Counted from the stretch's first letter, positions 1 through 8,763 are shown. The stretch is 64,000 bases of DNA from Egicoccus sp. AB-alg2 (GCF_041821065.1 NZ_JBGUAX010000005.1:186001-250000), one strand, 5' to 3'. Notes: generated by a model from the letters alone, not told the origin. A program made the numbers and translations.

Positions 1-2
1 AG

Positions 3-1934
3 CGCGCCCTCGGCGACGTGCCGGACACCGCGGCCCGCACCGCGCTGCGCACCGTCGGCGTGGCGCTGGTGCTGGCGACGATCGCCTCGGTGGCGGGCTT
101 CCTCGCCAACGTCGCCACGCCTCTGCCGCCGATCCGTGACTTCGGGGTCCTGGCGGCCGTCGGCATCGTGTCGGCGTTCCTGATCCTCGGTGCCGCCGTG
201 CCCGCCACGCGCGTGCTGCTGGACCGCCGGCGCGACGCCCACGGTGCCGCCGCGCACACCGGCAAGGCCGCCGAGCGCGTCACCGGCGGCGACCCACGCT
301 GGGTGCAGGTCGCGACGGCGCTGGCGACCCGCCACGTCGTGCCCGTGCTCGGTGTGACCGCGTTCCTGCTGTTGGTGGGTGGTGTGGCCGCAACCGGTTT
401 GTCGACGGAGTTCGACGACCGCGACTTCCTGCCGGAGGGTGACCCGGTCATCGCGGTGCTGGACCGGCTCGACGCCCAGTTCGGCGGCGACGTCGGCGAG
501 CGCACCTACGTCCTGGTCGACGGCGACCCGCGGGACCCGGCCCTGCTCACCGCCGTCGCGGCCTACGAGGACGACCTCGCCGGCATCGAGGACGTCCGCC
601 GCGTCGGCGAACGCGCCGAAGTCGTCTCGCCCTTCCGCCTCGTCGACCGGCTCGGCGAGCAGGCGAGCGGCGTCCGCGAGCGCATCGCGGGCGAACTCGA
701 CGACTGGCTCGACCCCCAGGCGGCCGCCGAACGCATCGACCTGCCCGACACGATCGACCCGGAACTGGTCGAGGAGCAGGCCGACGGGTCGGTCGACGTG
801 CCGCGGGAACTGCTCGACGCGCTGCGCCCCCGGCTGCCCGAGGGACGCGACCCGACCGTCGCGCTGGCCGCCACCGCCGACCAGGACGACCTGCGCGCGC
901 AGGTGCGCGAGGCCCTGGCGCAGGACATCGCCGACGACCGCCCCGAGGTACTCGACGACGCGGCGCTGCGGTCCCTGGCCGCGCTGGACGATTCCGAGCT
1001 GACCCTCGCCGTCCTGCGCGACGCCGGCTACCCGCTGGACCGGCTCGACGAGGACGAGCGGCGACAGCTCGAGCTCCTCGAGGCCCTGGAGGCGGCCGGC
1101 TGGCAGGAGCCCGACGACGCCGATGCGGCCGTGCCGGACGGGACGGCGTTGCGCGACCAGCTCGACGTCGTCGCGGCGTACGAGGGCGACGAGCTGGCCC
1201 GCTTCCTCGACGACGACGGCCTGGTGCTGACGGTGTCGACCGCGGGCGGGTCCGAGCGGGCCGAGGCGCTCGCGGTGACCCTGCACGACGCCGCCGACCC
1301 CGTCGAGGCGGCCGGCGGCGAGGTCACCGTGGTCAGCGACCCGCTCGTGCAGGCGGAGATCATCTCGTCGCTGTCGGCCGCCCAGCTGCTGGCCATCCTC
1401 ATCAGCCTCGTCGCCGCGGCGGTGCTGCTGGTGACGGCCACGCTGCTGAGCTCTCGCAGCGTCGTGCTCGGCCTGATCGGCATCGTGCCGTCCACGATCG
1501 CGCTGGTGCTGGTGCTGGGCGTGATGTACCCGCTGGGGCTGGCGTTCAACGCCCTGACGGCGACGGTGGCCTCGATCGCGGTCGGCATCGGCGTGCCGTA
1601 CGGCATCCACCTCATCAACCGGTTCCGTGAGGCCCGCGAGCACGGCCTGTCCCCCGACGACGCGGTGGCCGACTCGCTGCGCAACACCGGCGCCGCGCTG
1701 GTCGGCTCCGCGGTCACCACCGGCCTCGCCTTCGCCGTGCTGATGCTGTTCGAGTCGACGCCGATCAGCCAGTTCGGCGCGGTCAGCACGATGATGATCG
1801 CGTTCGCCGTGCTGGCGTGCCTGCTGGTCCAGCCGGCGTTGCTGGTGCTGTGGGGCCGCCACCGCGCCCGCCGCGACGAGCGTCGCACCTCAGCCGAGCC
1901 GGCCGACGACCGCGCCCCCGCCGGCATGGCCTGA
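3..1934 (+). CDS. RND/MMPL-family exporter, 3' part (5' end outside window)
   Basis: The reading frame is already open at the first bases of the window, so the gene starts upstream. It encodes the C-terminal two thirds of an RND-superfamily (MMPL/hydrophobe exporter) protein. The first ~70 residues are the last helices of the first membrane half. A helix at about residues 110-130 then leads into a large acidic extracytoplasmic loop (about 135-445) rich in Asp/Glu-Ala-Leu. Four to five further helices follow (about 455-620), with the usual small Gly/Ala-rich packing (AVGIGVPYGIHLINRF). The protein ends in an arginine-rich cytoplasmic tail. Such proteins use the proton gradient to export lipids or hydrophobic compounds; the substrate cannot be read from sequence. 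It converges on the ERCC4 gene, with two hairpin repeats between. Confidence 0.85.
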   Translation, partial: RALGDVPDTAARTALRTVGVALVLATIASVAGFLANVATPLPPIRDFGVLAAVGIVSAFLILGAAVPATRVLLDRRRDAHGAAAHTGKAAERVTGGDPRWVQVATALATRHVVPVLGVTAFLLLVGGVAATGLSTEFDDRDFLPEGDPVIAVLDRLDAQFGGDVGERTYVLVDGDPRDPALLTAVAAYEDDLAGIEDVRRVGERAEVVSPFRLVDRLGEQASGVRERIAGELDDWLDPQAAAERIDLPDTIDPELVEEQADGSVDVPRELLDALRPRLPEGRDPTVALAATADQDDLRAQVREALAQDIADDRPEVLDDAALRSLAALDDSELTLAVLRDAGYPLDRLDEDERRQLELLEALEAAGWQEPDDADAAVPDGTALRDQLDVVAAYEGDELARFLDDDGLVLTVSTAGGSERAEALAVTLHDAADPVEAAGGEVTVVSDPLVQAEIISSLSAAQLLAILISLVAAAVLLVTATLLSSRSVVLGLIGIVPSTIALVLVLGVMYPLGLAFNALTATVASIAVGIGVPYGIHLINRFREAREHGLSPDDAVADSLRNTGAALVGSAVTTGLAFAVLMLFESTPISQFGAVSTMMIAFAVLACLLVQPALLVLWGRHRARRDERRTSAEPADDRAPAGMA

Positions 1935-1990
1935 CCCCGCGCGCCGGCCGTCGGCGCGCCCGTCGCGGTCCCTCCCATGCCTCGGCCGTC

Positions 1991-2082
1991 GGCGCCCGGT
2001 CGCGGTAGGGCGCAACGGTCGCACCTGGCTGCCGCCCCGGAGCGGTCAACCGCGACCGTTGCGGGCAGACGCGACCAGGCAG
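1991..2082. repeat. Palindromic interspersed repeat, copy 1
   Basis: Perfect 12-bp inverted arms CGCAACGGTCGC (2011-2022) and GCGACCGTTGCG (2052-2063) surround a GC-rich loop. An outer pair, GGTCGCG (1998-2004) and CGCGACC (2070-2076), extends the structure. A second copy follows at once and related copies occur at 3067-3150 and, more diverged, at 32144-32320. It lies between convergent genes, so the hairpin may also act as a transcription terminator (inference). Confidence 0.7.
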
Positions 2083-2110
2083 CACCCGGGAGCCGAGGTA
2101 GCCGGCCGGC

Positions 2111-2190
2111 GCCCTGTCGCGGTAGCCGGCAACGGTCGCGTATGGGTGCCGGTCCGGAGGGGTCAACCGCGACCATTGCGCGGACGCACG
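2111..2190. repeat. Palindromic interspersed repeat, copy 2
   Basis: Same architecture as the copy just upstream: GTCGCGGTAG lead, arm GCAACGGTCGCG (2129-2140) and opposing arm CGCGACCATTGC (2168-2179), with one mismatch in the stem. It ends a few bases before the stop codon of the minus-strand ERCC4 gene. Confidence 0.65.
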
Positions 2191-2196
2191 ACCGTC

Positions 2197-3000
2197 TCAG
2201 CGCCCGCCGTGTTCGGCGCGGGCGGCGCCGAGGAAGCGGAAGGTCCACTCCTCGGCGAACTTGCGGCTGCCGGCGAAGACGATCGGCACGGTCGGGTAGC
2301 GCACCTGCAACTGCGCGACGAGGTCGGCGAGGAAGCCCGGCTGCACGTGCTCACGGGCGAACAGGTCGCCGTAGCGTCCCTCGACCACCACCGCCGCGTG
2401 CGGCAGGGACGCCAGTTCGGCCATCGCGAACGACAGCGACGCGTCGATGGCGCTGGTCGCGAAGTCGTCCACGGACTTGCGCTCGACCGCGGCCACGACC
2501 GTCCCGTCGACCGCGACGGCGTAGTCGCCGGCCGGCAGCGGCTGCACGTCGACCACCGCCTGCTGGTCCGCGAAGCGGTAGCCGTAGCGCTCACGGCTGT
2601 CCTTGAGCACGGTCAGCGTCTCGATGCCGGAGGCCCGGCGCGTGGGGACGCGAAGGCCGGGGCGAACGCCGCCGACCGTGCGGGAGGTCTGCCAGAAGAT
2701 CGCCTCGCGTCCGCCCTTGAGGCGGGTGAACACGAACTGCGAGCGGTTGTTGCGATGGCGGTCGAGCACGAGGTCGACGGACCGGCCGCGCCAGCTGCAG
2801 ACCCGGACCGCGATCTCCTCGACGAGGTCGACCTCACTGTCCGAGGGCCACGTCGCCCGGTGGCAGTAGACCTTGGCGGTCTGGGGCCACGGCTCGCGAG
2901 CTTTCAGGATCAACGCGTCACCGGGGACCGGCACCCACAGCAGGTACGGCAGCTTCGACCCGTCTTCGGGGTTCCTCGCGACACGGAAGGTGGCGGCCAT
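2197..3000 (-). CDS. Stand-alone ERCC4 (XPF-type) nuclease domain protein
   Basis: The 267-residue protein has a ~125-residue N-terminal region of unknown fold and a C-terminal ERCC4 nuclease core. The core motifs are readable: D134-x-R136-E137 (DSRERYG), the GDY turn at 159-161, and the VERKSVDDF motif at 172-180 with the ERK triad and the following Asp. In archaeal and eukaryotic XPF/MUS81 these residues bind the metal that cuts branched DNA. No helicase or helix-hairpin-helix domain is present, so DNA targeting must come from the N-terminal region or a partner. The ATG at 3000 has no good ribosome site. The gene is flanked on both sides by palindromic repeats. A DNA-repair role is inferred; the nuclease fold call is firm. 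Confidence 0.8.
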   Translation of the reverse strand: MAATFRVARNPEDGSKLPYLLWVPVPGDALILKAREPWPQTAKVYCHRATWPSDSEVDLVEEIAVRVCSWRGRSVDLVLDRHRNNRSQFVFTRLKGGREAIFWQTSRTVGGVRPGLRVPTRRASGIETLTVLKDSRERYGYRFADQQAVVDVQPLPAGDYAVAVDGTVVAAVERKSVDDFATSAIDASLSFAMAELASLPHAAVVVEGRYGDLFAREHVQPGFLADLVAQLQVRYPTVPIVFAGSRKFAEEWTFRFLGAARAEHGGR

Positions 3001-3066
3001 GGGCGCAAGGCTGTCGGACCCGACCGGTCACCGCAAGAAGCCCGCGGCACGCCGGTGTCCCACGCA

Positions 3067-3150
3067 GCCGTCGCGGGAGGGCGCATCGGTCGCGCCTGCG
3101 TGCCGCCCCGCGGCGGTCAGCCGCGACCGTTGCGCCGATGCGCGACCGGG
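3067..3150. repeat. Palindromic interspersed repeat, copy 3
   Basis: GCGCATCGGTCGCG (3081-3094) opposes CCGCGACCGTTGCG (3121-3134) with one stem mismatch, followed by CGCGACC (3141-3147). It keeps the spacing and outer-arm layout of the copies at 1991-2190 and lies just upstream of the ERCC4 gene start. Confidence 0.6.
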
Positions 3151-3413
3151 CAGCGCTGCCAGCTGCCGAGGTGAACGCGGTGCGGGGTGCGGCGGCCGGA
3201 ACCACGGACCTGCCGTGTCTGCCGGGGCGAAAAGACCCTCGGCGGGCTGCCCAATCGTGGCTGCGGGTCCACGGTCCCGTCGGGCAGGGGACGACGCCCC
3301 TACTGCGCGGCGGCGGACACCCGTAGCGTCGGGGGTAGCGCGAACGACAGCGTCGTCGCGACCCGGATCTGCGTCGTGGGTCTCCCAGCCACGTGACAGG
3401 CGCGGATCTGCCC

Positions 3414-3446
3414 AGGCCGCCCCGGCCACTCTCCCCGGGGCGGCCT
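3414..3446. terminator. GC-rich hairpin, possible terminator
   Basis: A perfect 12-bp stem, AGGCCGCCCCGG (3414-3425) and CCGGGGCGGCCT (3435-3446), closes a 9-base loop and is followed on the plus strand by a C/T-rich run. No plus-strand gene precedes it, so it is either an orphan terminator or a structured element. Confidence 0.5.
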
Positions 3447-3517
3447 GCTCCCTTCTCCCCGGACCTACCCCACCCTGCGCGGTCCGCGCTTACCCGTACC
3501 GGGACGTATCAACCGTC

Positions 3518-3523
3518 TAGGGT
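3518..3523 (+). promoter_or_regulatory. Possible -10 box (TAGGGT) for the DUF6351 gene
   Basis: TAGGGT fits the actinobacterial TANNNT -10 pattern and lies about 88 bp before the ATG at 3611. No convincing -35 box is visible at 17-19 bp. Confidence 0.3.
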
Positions 3524-3610
3524 GCCGGCCGGGCGCCGTCGGGAGCGGCGCCGTTCGAGGGGCGTGGTCGTCACCGCCGGGTGCCGCCACGAACGGGAGA
3601 GGGAACCGGT

Positions 3611-6013
3611 ATGCACACCCGCACGCTCGCGGGGTCGACGCCACGCGTCGTCCGCCGCACCATCGCCGCGCTGGCGGCCGCGACGCTGGCCGTCGCGGTG
3701 CTGCCACAGGTGGCCGACGCCGCACCGGGCGCGGCGCCGGGTCAGGTCAAGGAGCTCGGCATCGAGGTGCTGTCGTCGGCGCCGGACCAGGTCAGCGGCG
3801 GTGACGCCCGCGTCGCCGTGACGCTGCCGCCGAGCGTCAAGGCCGCAGACGTGCGCGTCCGCCTCGGCGACACCGACGTGACCGACGCGTTCACGGCCGT
3901 CGACGGCGGCCTCGAAGGCGTCGTCGACGGCATGACGCTGGGCGAGAACGTCCTGGTCGCCGAGGCCGTGAAGGGCCGCGGCAACGCCCGCGTCGGCCAC
4001 GACCGCTGGCGCGACGAGGTGACCCTGGTCAACCATCCGGCCGAGGGCCCGATCTTCTCCGGACCCCACCAGCAGCCCTTCGTGTGCCGCACCCAGCAGA
4101 ACGGCCTGGGCCAGCCGCTGGCCGACAACGACGACGGCATCGGCGTCCCGGTGGGTGGCCGCTGGTCGAAGAACTGCAGCGCGGAGACGGTCGTCGACTG
4201 GCGCTACCGGACCACCGGCGGCGGCTGGTCGTCCTGGACCCCCGGCTCGCCGCTGCCGTCCGACATCGCGACGGCCAGCGTGCTGGACGGGCCCGACGAG
4301 GTGCCGTTCCTGGTCCGCCGCGAGCGCGGCACCAGCAACCGCTTCATCTACTCGATCGCGACGCTGGTCGACCCGGCCGCACCGGACGAGCCGGTGTGGA
4401 ACGACCGGCTCGTGTTCAGCCTGCAGGGCGGCGTCGCCATCGGCCGCACGCAGGGCAGCGCCAGCGAGGGCGCCCAACTGCTCGACCACGCCCTGGCCAA
4501 GGGCTACGCCGTCGTGAACTCCACCGGCCTGCGCACCAACACCCACTACAACCTGCAGCTCGGCGGCGAGACCGCGCTGATGCTGAAGGAGAAGTTCGTC
4601 GTCCAGTACGGCGTGCCGGACTACACGGTCGGTGTCGGCGGGTCCGGCGGCGCGATCCAGCAGTACGTCTACGCGCAGAACCACCCGGGCCTCCTCGACG
4701 CCCTGGTGCCGCAGTACAGCTACCCGGACATGGTCACGCAGACCATCCACGTCGGCGACTGCGAACTGCTCGAGTACTTCATGGACGTGGTCGACAAGGG
4801 CAACCCGAAGTGGCGCCAACCGGCCTACCGGCAGGCGCTGCAGGGCCTGCACGTCACCGACCACCCCCGGAACTGGTCGTCGGGCAGCATCAACAGCTAC
4901 AACGGCCTCGCCCAGGCCTACCAGGCGTTCGGCATCCCGCTGATCGACCGGGCGGCCGACTCGCCGCTGCTGTCCGGGCAGGGCGAGTGCCGCAAGGGCT
5001 GGCAGGGGCTGCTGCCGCTGGCGATGAACCCGACCTTCACCAACGTCGGTGGGCTGGACACGCTCGCGCAGGACATCAGTGGCGTCGAGTGGACCCACTG
5101 GGCCGACCTGGTGAACATCTACGGCACCGACGCGTCCGGCTACGCCCGCGTGCCGTGGGACAACGTCGGCGTGCAGTACGGCCTGCGGGCGTTCGTCGAC
5201 GGGGTCATCACCGCCGACGAGTTCGTGAACCTCAACGCGACGGTGGGTGGCTGGAAGCCGACCTCGGAGATGGTGCAGGAGGGCTTCCCGTTCACGACCA
5301 GCAGCCCGACGCCGACCAACTTCGACCCGTGGTCGCGCCGCAACACCATCGAGATGGCCGGTGACGTGGCCCCGCGCCGCGAGGGCGACGTGCTCGCCAT
5401 CGAGCGCGCCCACAGCTCCGGCATGGTGTACCGCGGCGACATCGACATCCCGATCATCGACTGGCGTCCGTACCTCGAGCACGAGCTCGACATGCACAAC
5501 AGCCACCAGTCGTTCGCGGTGCGCCAGCGGATGCTGGCGGCCGACGGTGACGCGGACAACCTCGTGGTGTGGTTCACCGACGCGCGCCCGCAGGCCGCGT
5601 TCGACCAGACGCCGATGGCCTTCGAGGTGATCGACGAGTGGATGGCGAACATCGCCGCGAACCCGCAGGCCGGCGTGGCCGCCAACCGTCCCGACCGGGC
5701 GGTCGACTCCTGCTTCGCCACCGACGGCTCGCTGATCGCGTCCGGCGAGGACGTGTGGGCCGGGATCCTCGACGACGGGCCGGACGGCGCCTGCACCCAG
5801 GCGTTCCCGACCTACACCACCTCGCGGATCGAGGCGGGCGCGCCGATCGACGGTGACGTCTTCAAGTGCGAGACGAAGCCGCTGGCGCAGGCGCTGACCG
5901 ACGGCACCTACGGCGAACGCGCCGCGGAGTTCACCGCGGCACAGCTCGCCCGGCTCGAGCGCACGTTCCCGCAGGGCGTGTGCGACTACGGCCGGCCGCC
6001 GATCCGCGGCTGA
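3611..6013 (+). CDS. Secreted DUF6351-family (alpha/beta-hydrolase-like) protein
   Basis: This is an 800-residue secreted protein. An arginine-rich n-region, hydrophobic core and AxA site (residues 1-38) form a signal peptide. I place the start at the ATG at 3611 because GGGAGAGGG lies at the right distance upstream; an in-frame GTG at 3581 would lack this. Residues ~45-130 look like a beta-rich N-terminal domain. The segment containing FSGPHQQPFVCRT is typical of the DUF6351 family. Around residue 345 the VGVGGSGGAIQQY stretch resembles a hydrolase nucleophile elbow (GxSxG) with Ser345, and several Asp/His pairs follow. Substrate is unknown; an extracellular esterase or depolymerase role is only inference. 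A strong hairpin terminator follows the stop. Confidence 0.75.
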   Translation: MHTRTLAGSTPRVVRRTIAALAAATLAVAVLPQVADAAPGAAPGQVKELGIEVLSSAPDQVSGGDARVAVTLPPSVKAADVRVRLGDTDVTDAFTAVDGGLEGVVDGMTLGENVLVAEAVKGRGNARVGHDRWRDEVTLVNHPAEGPIFSGPHQQPFVCRTQQNGLGQPLADNDDGIGVPVGGRWSKNCSAETVVDWRYRTTGGGWSSWTPGSPLPSDIATASVLDGPDEVPFLVRRERGTSNRFIYSIATLVDPAAPDEPVWNDRLVFSLQGGVAIGRTQGSASEGAQLLDHALAKGYAVVNSTGLRTNTHYNLQLGGETALMLKEKFVVQYGVPDYTVGVGGSGGAIQQYVYAQNHPGLLDALVPQYSYPDMVTQTIHVGDCELLEYFMDVVDKGNPKWRQPAYRQALQGLHVTDHPRNWSSGSINSYNGLAQAYQAFGIPLIDRAADSPLLSGQGECRKGWQGLLPLAMNPTFTNVGGLDTLAQDISGVEWTHWADLVNIYGTDASGYARVPWDNVGVQYGLRAFVDGVITADEFVNLNATVGGWKPTSEMVQEGFPFTTSSPTPTNFDPWSRRNTIEMAGDVAPRREGDVLAIERAHSSGMVYRGDIDIPIIDWRPYLEHELDMHNSHQSFAVRQRMLAADGDADNLVVWFTDARPQAAFDQTPMAFEVIDEWMANIAANPQAGVAANRPDRAVDSCFATDGSLIASGEDVWAGILDDGPDGACTQAFPTYTTSRIEAGAPIDGDVFKCETKPLAQALTDGTYGERAAEFTAAQLARLERTFPQGVCDYGRPPIRG

Positions 6014-6034
6014 GCCACGCCGTCACGCGACGGG

Positions 6035-6059
6035 CCGGCGGAGCGACTCGCTCCGCCGG
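6035..6059. terminator. Bidirectional hairpin terminator
   Basis: An 11-bp perfect stem, CCGGCGGAGCG (6035-6045) and CGCTCCGCCGG (6049-6059), closes a 3-base loop. It sits between the convergent DUF6351 and oxidoreductase genes. Confidence 0.65.
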
Positions 6060-6116
6060 GCCCGGCCCTCTCGCCGACGAGGCACTGCGCACGTGCTGCG
6101 GTCGGGTCCCGATGAC

Positions 6117-7046
6117 TCACGGGACGCGCAGCACGACCTTGCCGCGCACCTTGCCGCCGCTGGCCTCCTCGACCGCGTCGCGGACCGCCTCGAGGTCGTG
6201 GACGGACTGCACGTGCGGCATGAGCTGACCGGCGTCGGCCAGTTCGGCGAGCGCCGCGAGGTGGTCCACGTCGGGCCGCACGAACACGTACGTCCCGCCG
6301 CGCTCCTTCGCCGCCTGCGGGTCGAGGATGCTGACGACCCGTTCGGGGGTGCCCAGTACCTCGTCGCTGGCGTCCAGGGCGCCACCGCCGGCGAAGTCCG
6401 CGACCGCGTCGACGCCGTCCGGGGCGACCTCGCGGACCCGCTCGGCCAGGCCCTCGCCGTAGCTGACCGGCTCGCCGCCCAACTCCCGCAGGAAGTCGTG
6501 GTTGGGTTCGCTGCAGGTGCCGATCACGCGGGCGCCGCGGGCCAGGGCGATCTGCGTGGCGAGGTGGCCGACCCCGCCGGTGGCGGCGTGGATCAGCAGC
6601 GTGTCGCCGCGGCCCACCTCGAGGTCCTCGACGAGCGCCTGCCAGGCGGTCATGCCGGCCAGCGGCAGGCAGCTCGCCGCGACCGGGTCGAGGTCGGCCG
6701 GCGCCGGTGCGACGGCGCGCGCGGGCAGGGCCACCTGCTCGGCCCAGCTGCCCGTGCCGACGAGGTCCTTGCGGGCGTAGCCGTACACGGGCTGACCCAC
6801 CTCGACGTGCCGGACGGCAGGTCCCGTGCCGATCACCTCGCCCGCGACGTCCCAGCCGGGGATCAGCGGCCACACCACCGGGAAGGCGGCGTCGAGGTTG
6901 CCGGCGACGATCTTGTAGTCGACCGGGTTGAGGCTGGCGGCGTGCACGCGGACGAGCACGTAGTCGGGGCCGACCCGGGGGTCTTCGACCTCGCGGACCT
7001 GCAGCTGCTCCGGTCCGCCGTACTCGTCGATGACGGCAGCGCGCAT
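6117..7046 (-). CDS. NADP-dependent quinone-type oxidoreductase (MDR, zinc-free)
   Basis: The 309-residue protein belongs to the medium-chain dehydrogenase/reductase superfamily, quinone oxidoreductase branch. It opens with the typical MRAAVIDEYGGPEQL strand, then a GroES-like domain (EYGGPEQL... VHAASLNPVDYKI). The nucleotide site lies in the Rossmann fold (HAATGGVGHLATQIALARGA). The cysteine and histidine ligands of zinc-dependent alcohol dehydrogenases are absent, so a zinc-independent NADPH-dependent reduction of quinones or enones is expected. ATG at 7046 is preceded by GAGAGGAACC. The stop lies past a terminator that separates it from the convergent DUF6351 gene. It is divergent from the amidase gene. 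Confidence 0.85.
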   Translation of the reverse strand: MRAAVIDEYGGPEQLQVREVEDPRVGPDYVLVRVHAASLNPVDYKIVAGNLDAAFPVVWPLIPGWDVAGEVIGTGPAVRHVEVGQPVYGYARKDLVGTGSWAEQVALPARAVAPAPADLDPVAASCLPLAGMTAWQALVEDLEVGRGDTLLIHAATGGVGHLATQIALARGARVIGTCSEPNHDFLRELGGEPVSYGEGLAERVREVAPDGVDAVADFAGGGALDASDEVLGTPERVVSILDPQAAKERGGTYVFVRPDVDHLAALAELADAGQLMPHVQSVHDLEAVRDAVEEASGGKVRGKVVLRVP

Positions 7047-7130
7047 GGACGGTTCCTCTCGCGTCGGGGTCGCCCACCATGGAAGGCGCCGTGGGCGGCG
7101 CCGGCGGCCAGCCGCACGGCCGGGGTGACG

Positions 7131-7161
7131 TGGACGCGTGGCCCTCGGCGCTTCGTAGGCT
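7131..7161 (+). promoter_or_regulatory. Possible amidase promoter
   Basis: A -35-like TGGACG (7131-7136) and a -10-like TAGGCT (7156-7161) are 19 bp apart and lie about 85 bp before the GTG at 7247, in the gap between divergent genes. Confidence 0.35.
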
Positions 7162-7246
7162 CGCCGACTCGGACGCGCCGGCTCGTCTCGCCGAGCCGGA
7201 CGTGCCGGTCGGACTCGCCGAGCCGGTGCGCGACGGGGGTGGTGGT

Positions 7247-8731
7247 GTGACGGATCTGCACTTCGAGCCGGCGACGCGGCTGCTGGCACTGCTGGACGAC
7301 GGCCAGGTGAGCAGCCGCGAACTGGTCGACCTGCACCTGCAGCGCATCGAGGCCCTCGATCCGCGTCTGCACGCCCTAGTCACGGTCGATGGCGACGAGG
7401 CCCGCCGGCAGGCCGACGAGCGCGACGCGGCACGCCGGCGAGGCGAGGTGCGCGGCCCGCTGCACGGGCTGCCGATGACCGTGAAGGACGCGTTCGCGAC
7501 CGCCGGTCTGCGCACCACCGCGGGACTGGAGGAGCTGGCGGAACACGTCCCCGACCAGGATGCGGCGGCCGTGGCCCGACTACGGGCCGCCGGCGCGATC
7601 GTCGTCGGCAAGACCAGTTGCCCGCCGGGCGTCAGCGGACAGGAGACCGCCAACCCGCTTGTCGGCGTCACCCGCAACCCGTGGGACCGTTCGCGCACGA
7701 CCGGCGGCTCCTCCGGCGGCGCGGCGGCCGCGCTGGCGGTCGGGCTCACGCCCCTGGAGCTGGGCAGCGACCTCGGCGGCTCGATCCGGCAGCCGGCGGC
7801 CTTCTGCGGCGTCTACGGCCACTACCCGACCCACGGGATCGTGCCCGCGCGCGGCCACCTTCCGGCGATCCCGCCCGACGACCTCGAGGCCCAGGAGGAC
7901 CTCATGGCCGTCGGACCGATGAGCCGCGCCGCCGAGGACCTCGCGCTGGCGCTGGACGTCCTGGCCGGACCGGACGAGCTGAGCGGCCGCGGCTGGCGCG
8001 TGTCGCTGCCGTCGTCGGCCGTGGACGGGCCGGCGGACCTGCGCGTGGCGGTCTGGAGCGACGACGAGGACGCCCCCGTCGACACGGCCGTGCGCGACGC
8101 CATCGACGCCGCGGGTGACGCGCTGGCGGACGCCGGCGCGCGCGTCGACCGGCGCGCCCGGCCGCCGTGGCGGCTGCGCGAGGCCGAACGGGTCGGGTTC
8201 GACCTGTGGGTCGCGGCGTCCAGCGCCTCCCTGTCCAACGAGCAATTCGAGCAACAGCGGCGGCGGGCCGAGCACGCCGACGCCGACGACCCCGGCCGCC
8301 TCGCCCGTCGGGCCCGCGCCGCGGCCATGCCCCACCGCGACTGGCTGCACCTCGACGCCGACCGCCGGCGACTGCAGCGCGGGTGGGAGAGGTTGTTCGA
8401 CCGCGTCGACGTCGTGCTGTGCCCGGTCACGCCGGTGGTCGCCTACCCCGCCGACACGGACACGGAGCAGGTCGACGAGTTCGACCACCGGGTGGCGCAG
8501 ACCATCGAGGTCGACGGCCGGCCACGCCCCTACCTCGACCAGCTCGTGTGGACGACCGTCGTCGGTCTGGCGCGGCTGCCGTCCACCGTCGTGCCGGTCG
8601 GGACGTCACCCGCCGGGTTGCCCGTCGGCGTCCAGGTCGTGGGGCGGCCCTTCGCCGACCGCACGACGCTGCGGGTCGCCTCGCTGCTCGCCGACCTCAC
8701 CGGTGGGTTCCGGCCACCGCCCGGATTCTGA
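7247..8731 (+). CDS. Amidase-signature family amidohydrolase
   Basis: A 494-residue amidase-signature enzyme that hydrolyses amide bonds in the cytosol. The Ser-cisSer-Lys triad is intact: Lys80 in MTVKDAF, Ser155 in TTGGSSGGAA and nucleophile Ser179 in GSDLGGSIRQPA. Length fits the family (450-520). I choose the GTG at 7247 because the homologous region begins there and a G-rich ribosome site precedes it; an in-frame extension to 7079 looks non-coding. It resembles GatA in the core, but no gatB or gatC is adjacent, so it is more likely a catabolic or detoxifying amidase. A short hairpin follows before the convergent sulfotransferase gene. Confidence 0.85.
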   Translation: MTDLHFEPATRLLALLDDGQVSSRELVDLHLQRIEALDPRLHALVTVDGDEARRQADERDAARRRGEVRGPLHGLPMTVKDAFATAGLRTTAGLEELAEHVPDQDAAAVARLRAAGAIVVGKTSCPPGVSGQETANPLVGVTRNPWDRSRTTGGSSGGAAAALAVGLTPLELGSDLGGSIRQPAAFCGVYGHYPTHGIVPARGHLPAIPPDDLEAQEDLMAVGPMSRAAEDLALALDVLAGPDELSGRGWRVSLPSSAVDGPADLRVAVWSDDEDAPVDTAVRDAIDAAGDALADAGARVDRRARPPWRLREAERVGFDLWVAASSASLSNEQFEQQRRRAEHADADDPGRLARRARAAAMPHRDWLHLDADRRRLQRGWERLFDRVDVVLCPVTPVVAYPADTDTEQVDEFDHRVAQTIEVDGRPRPYLDQLVWTTVVGLARLPSTVVPVGTSPAGLPVGVQVVGRPFADRTTLRVASLLADLTGGFRPPPGF

Positions 8732-8744
8732 GGACACGCCGCCG

Positions 8745-8763
8745 CGCACGCCGCCTGCGTGCG
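8745..8763. terminator. Short hairpin between convergent genes
   Basis: CGCACGC (8745-8751) and GCGTGCG (8757-8763) form a 7-bp stem with a 5-base loop between the amidase stop and the sulfotransferase stop. Confidence 0.4.

Larger units (their letters stand above)
3151..3610. other. Intergenic region between divergent genes
   Basis: No convincing coding frame is present here. The stretch lies between the minus-strand ERCC4 gene and the plus-strand DUF6351 gene. It contains a strong terminator-like hairpin at 3414-3446, a -10-like TAGGGT at 3518-3523, and a purine-rich ribosome site just before 3611. About 260 bases (3151-3413) before the hairpin remain unexplained and could belong to an untranslated RNA. 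Confidence 0.5.

Noticed and set aside
3509-5506. Long minus-strand open frame opposite the DUF6351 gene
   Set aside because: Composition is the Val/Arg/His/Gln-rich pattern typical of antisense frames in high-GC DNA. The plus strand has a signal peptide, ribosome site and family motifs.
5986-7749. 587-codon minus-strand open frame across the oxidoreductase and amidase
   Set aside because: Arg/Pro/Gly-rich shadow frame; it conflicts with two well-supported genes.
7247-8731. GatA subunit of the tRNA amidotransferase
   Set aside because: The amidase triad is shared, but gatB and gatC are absent nearby, and the C-terminal half diverges from GatA.
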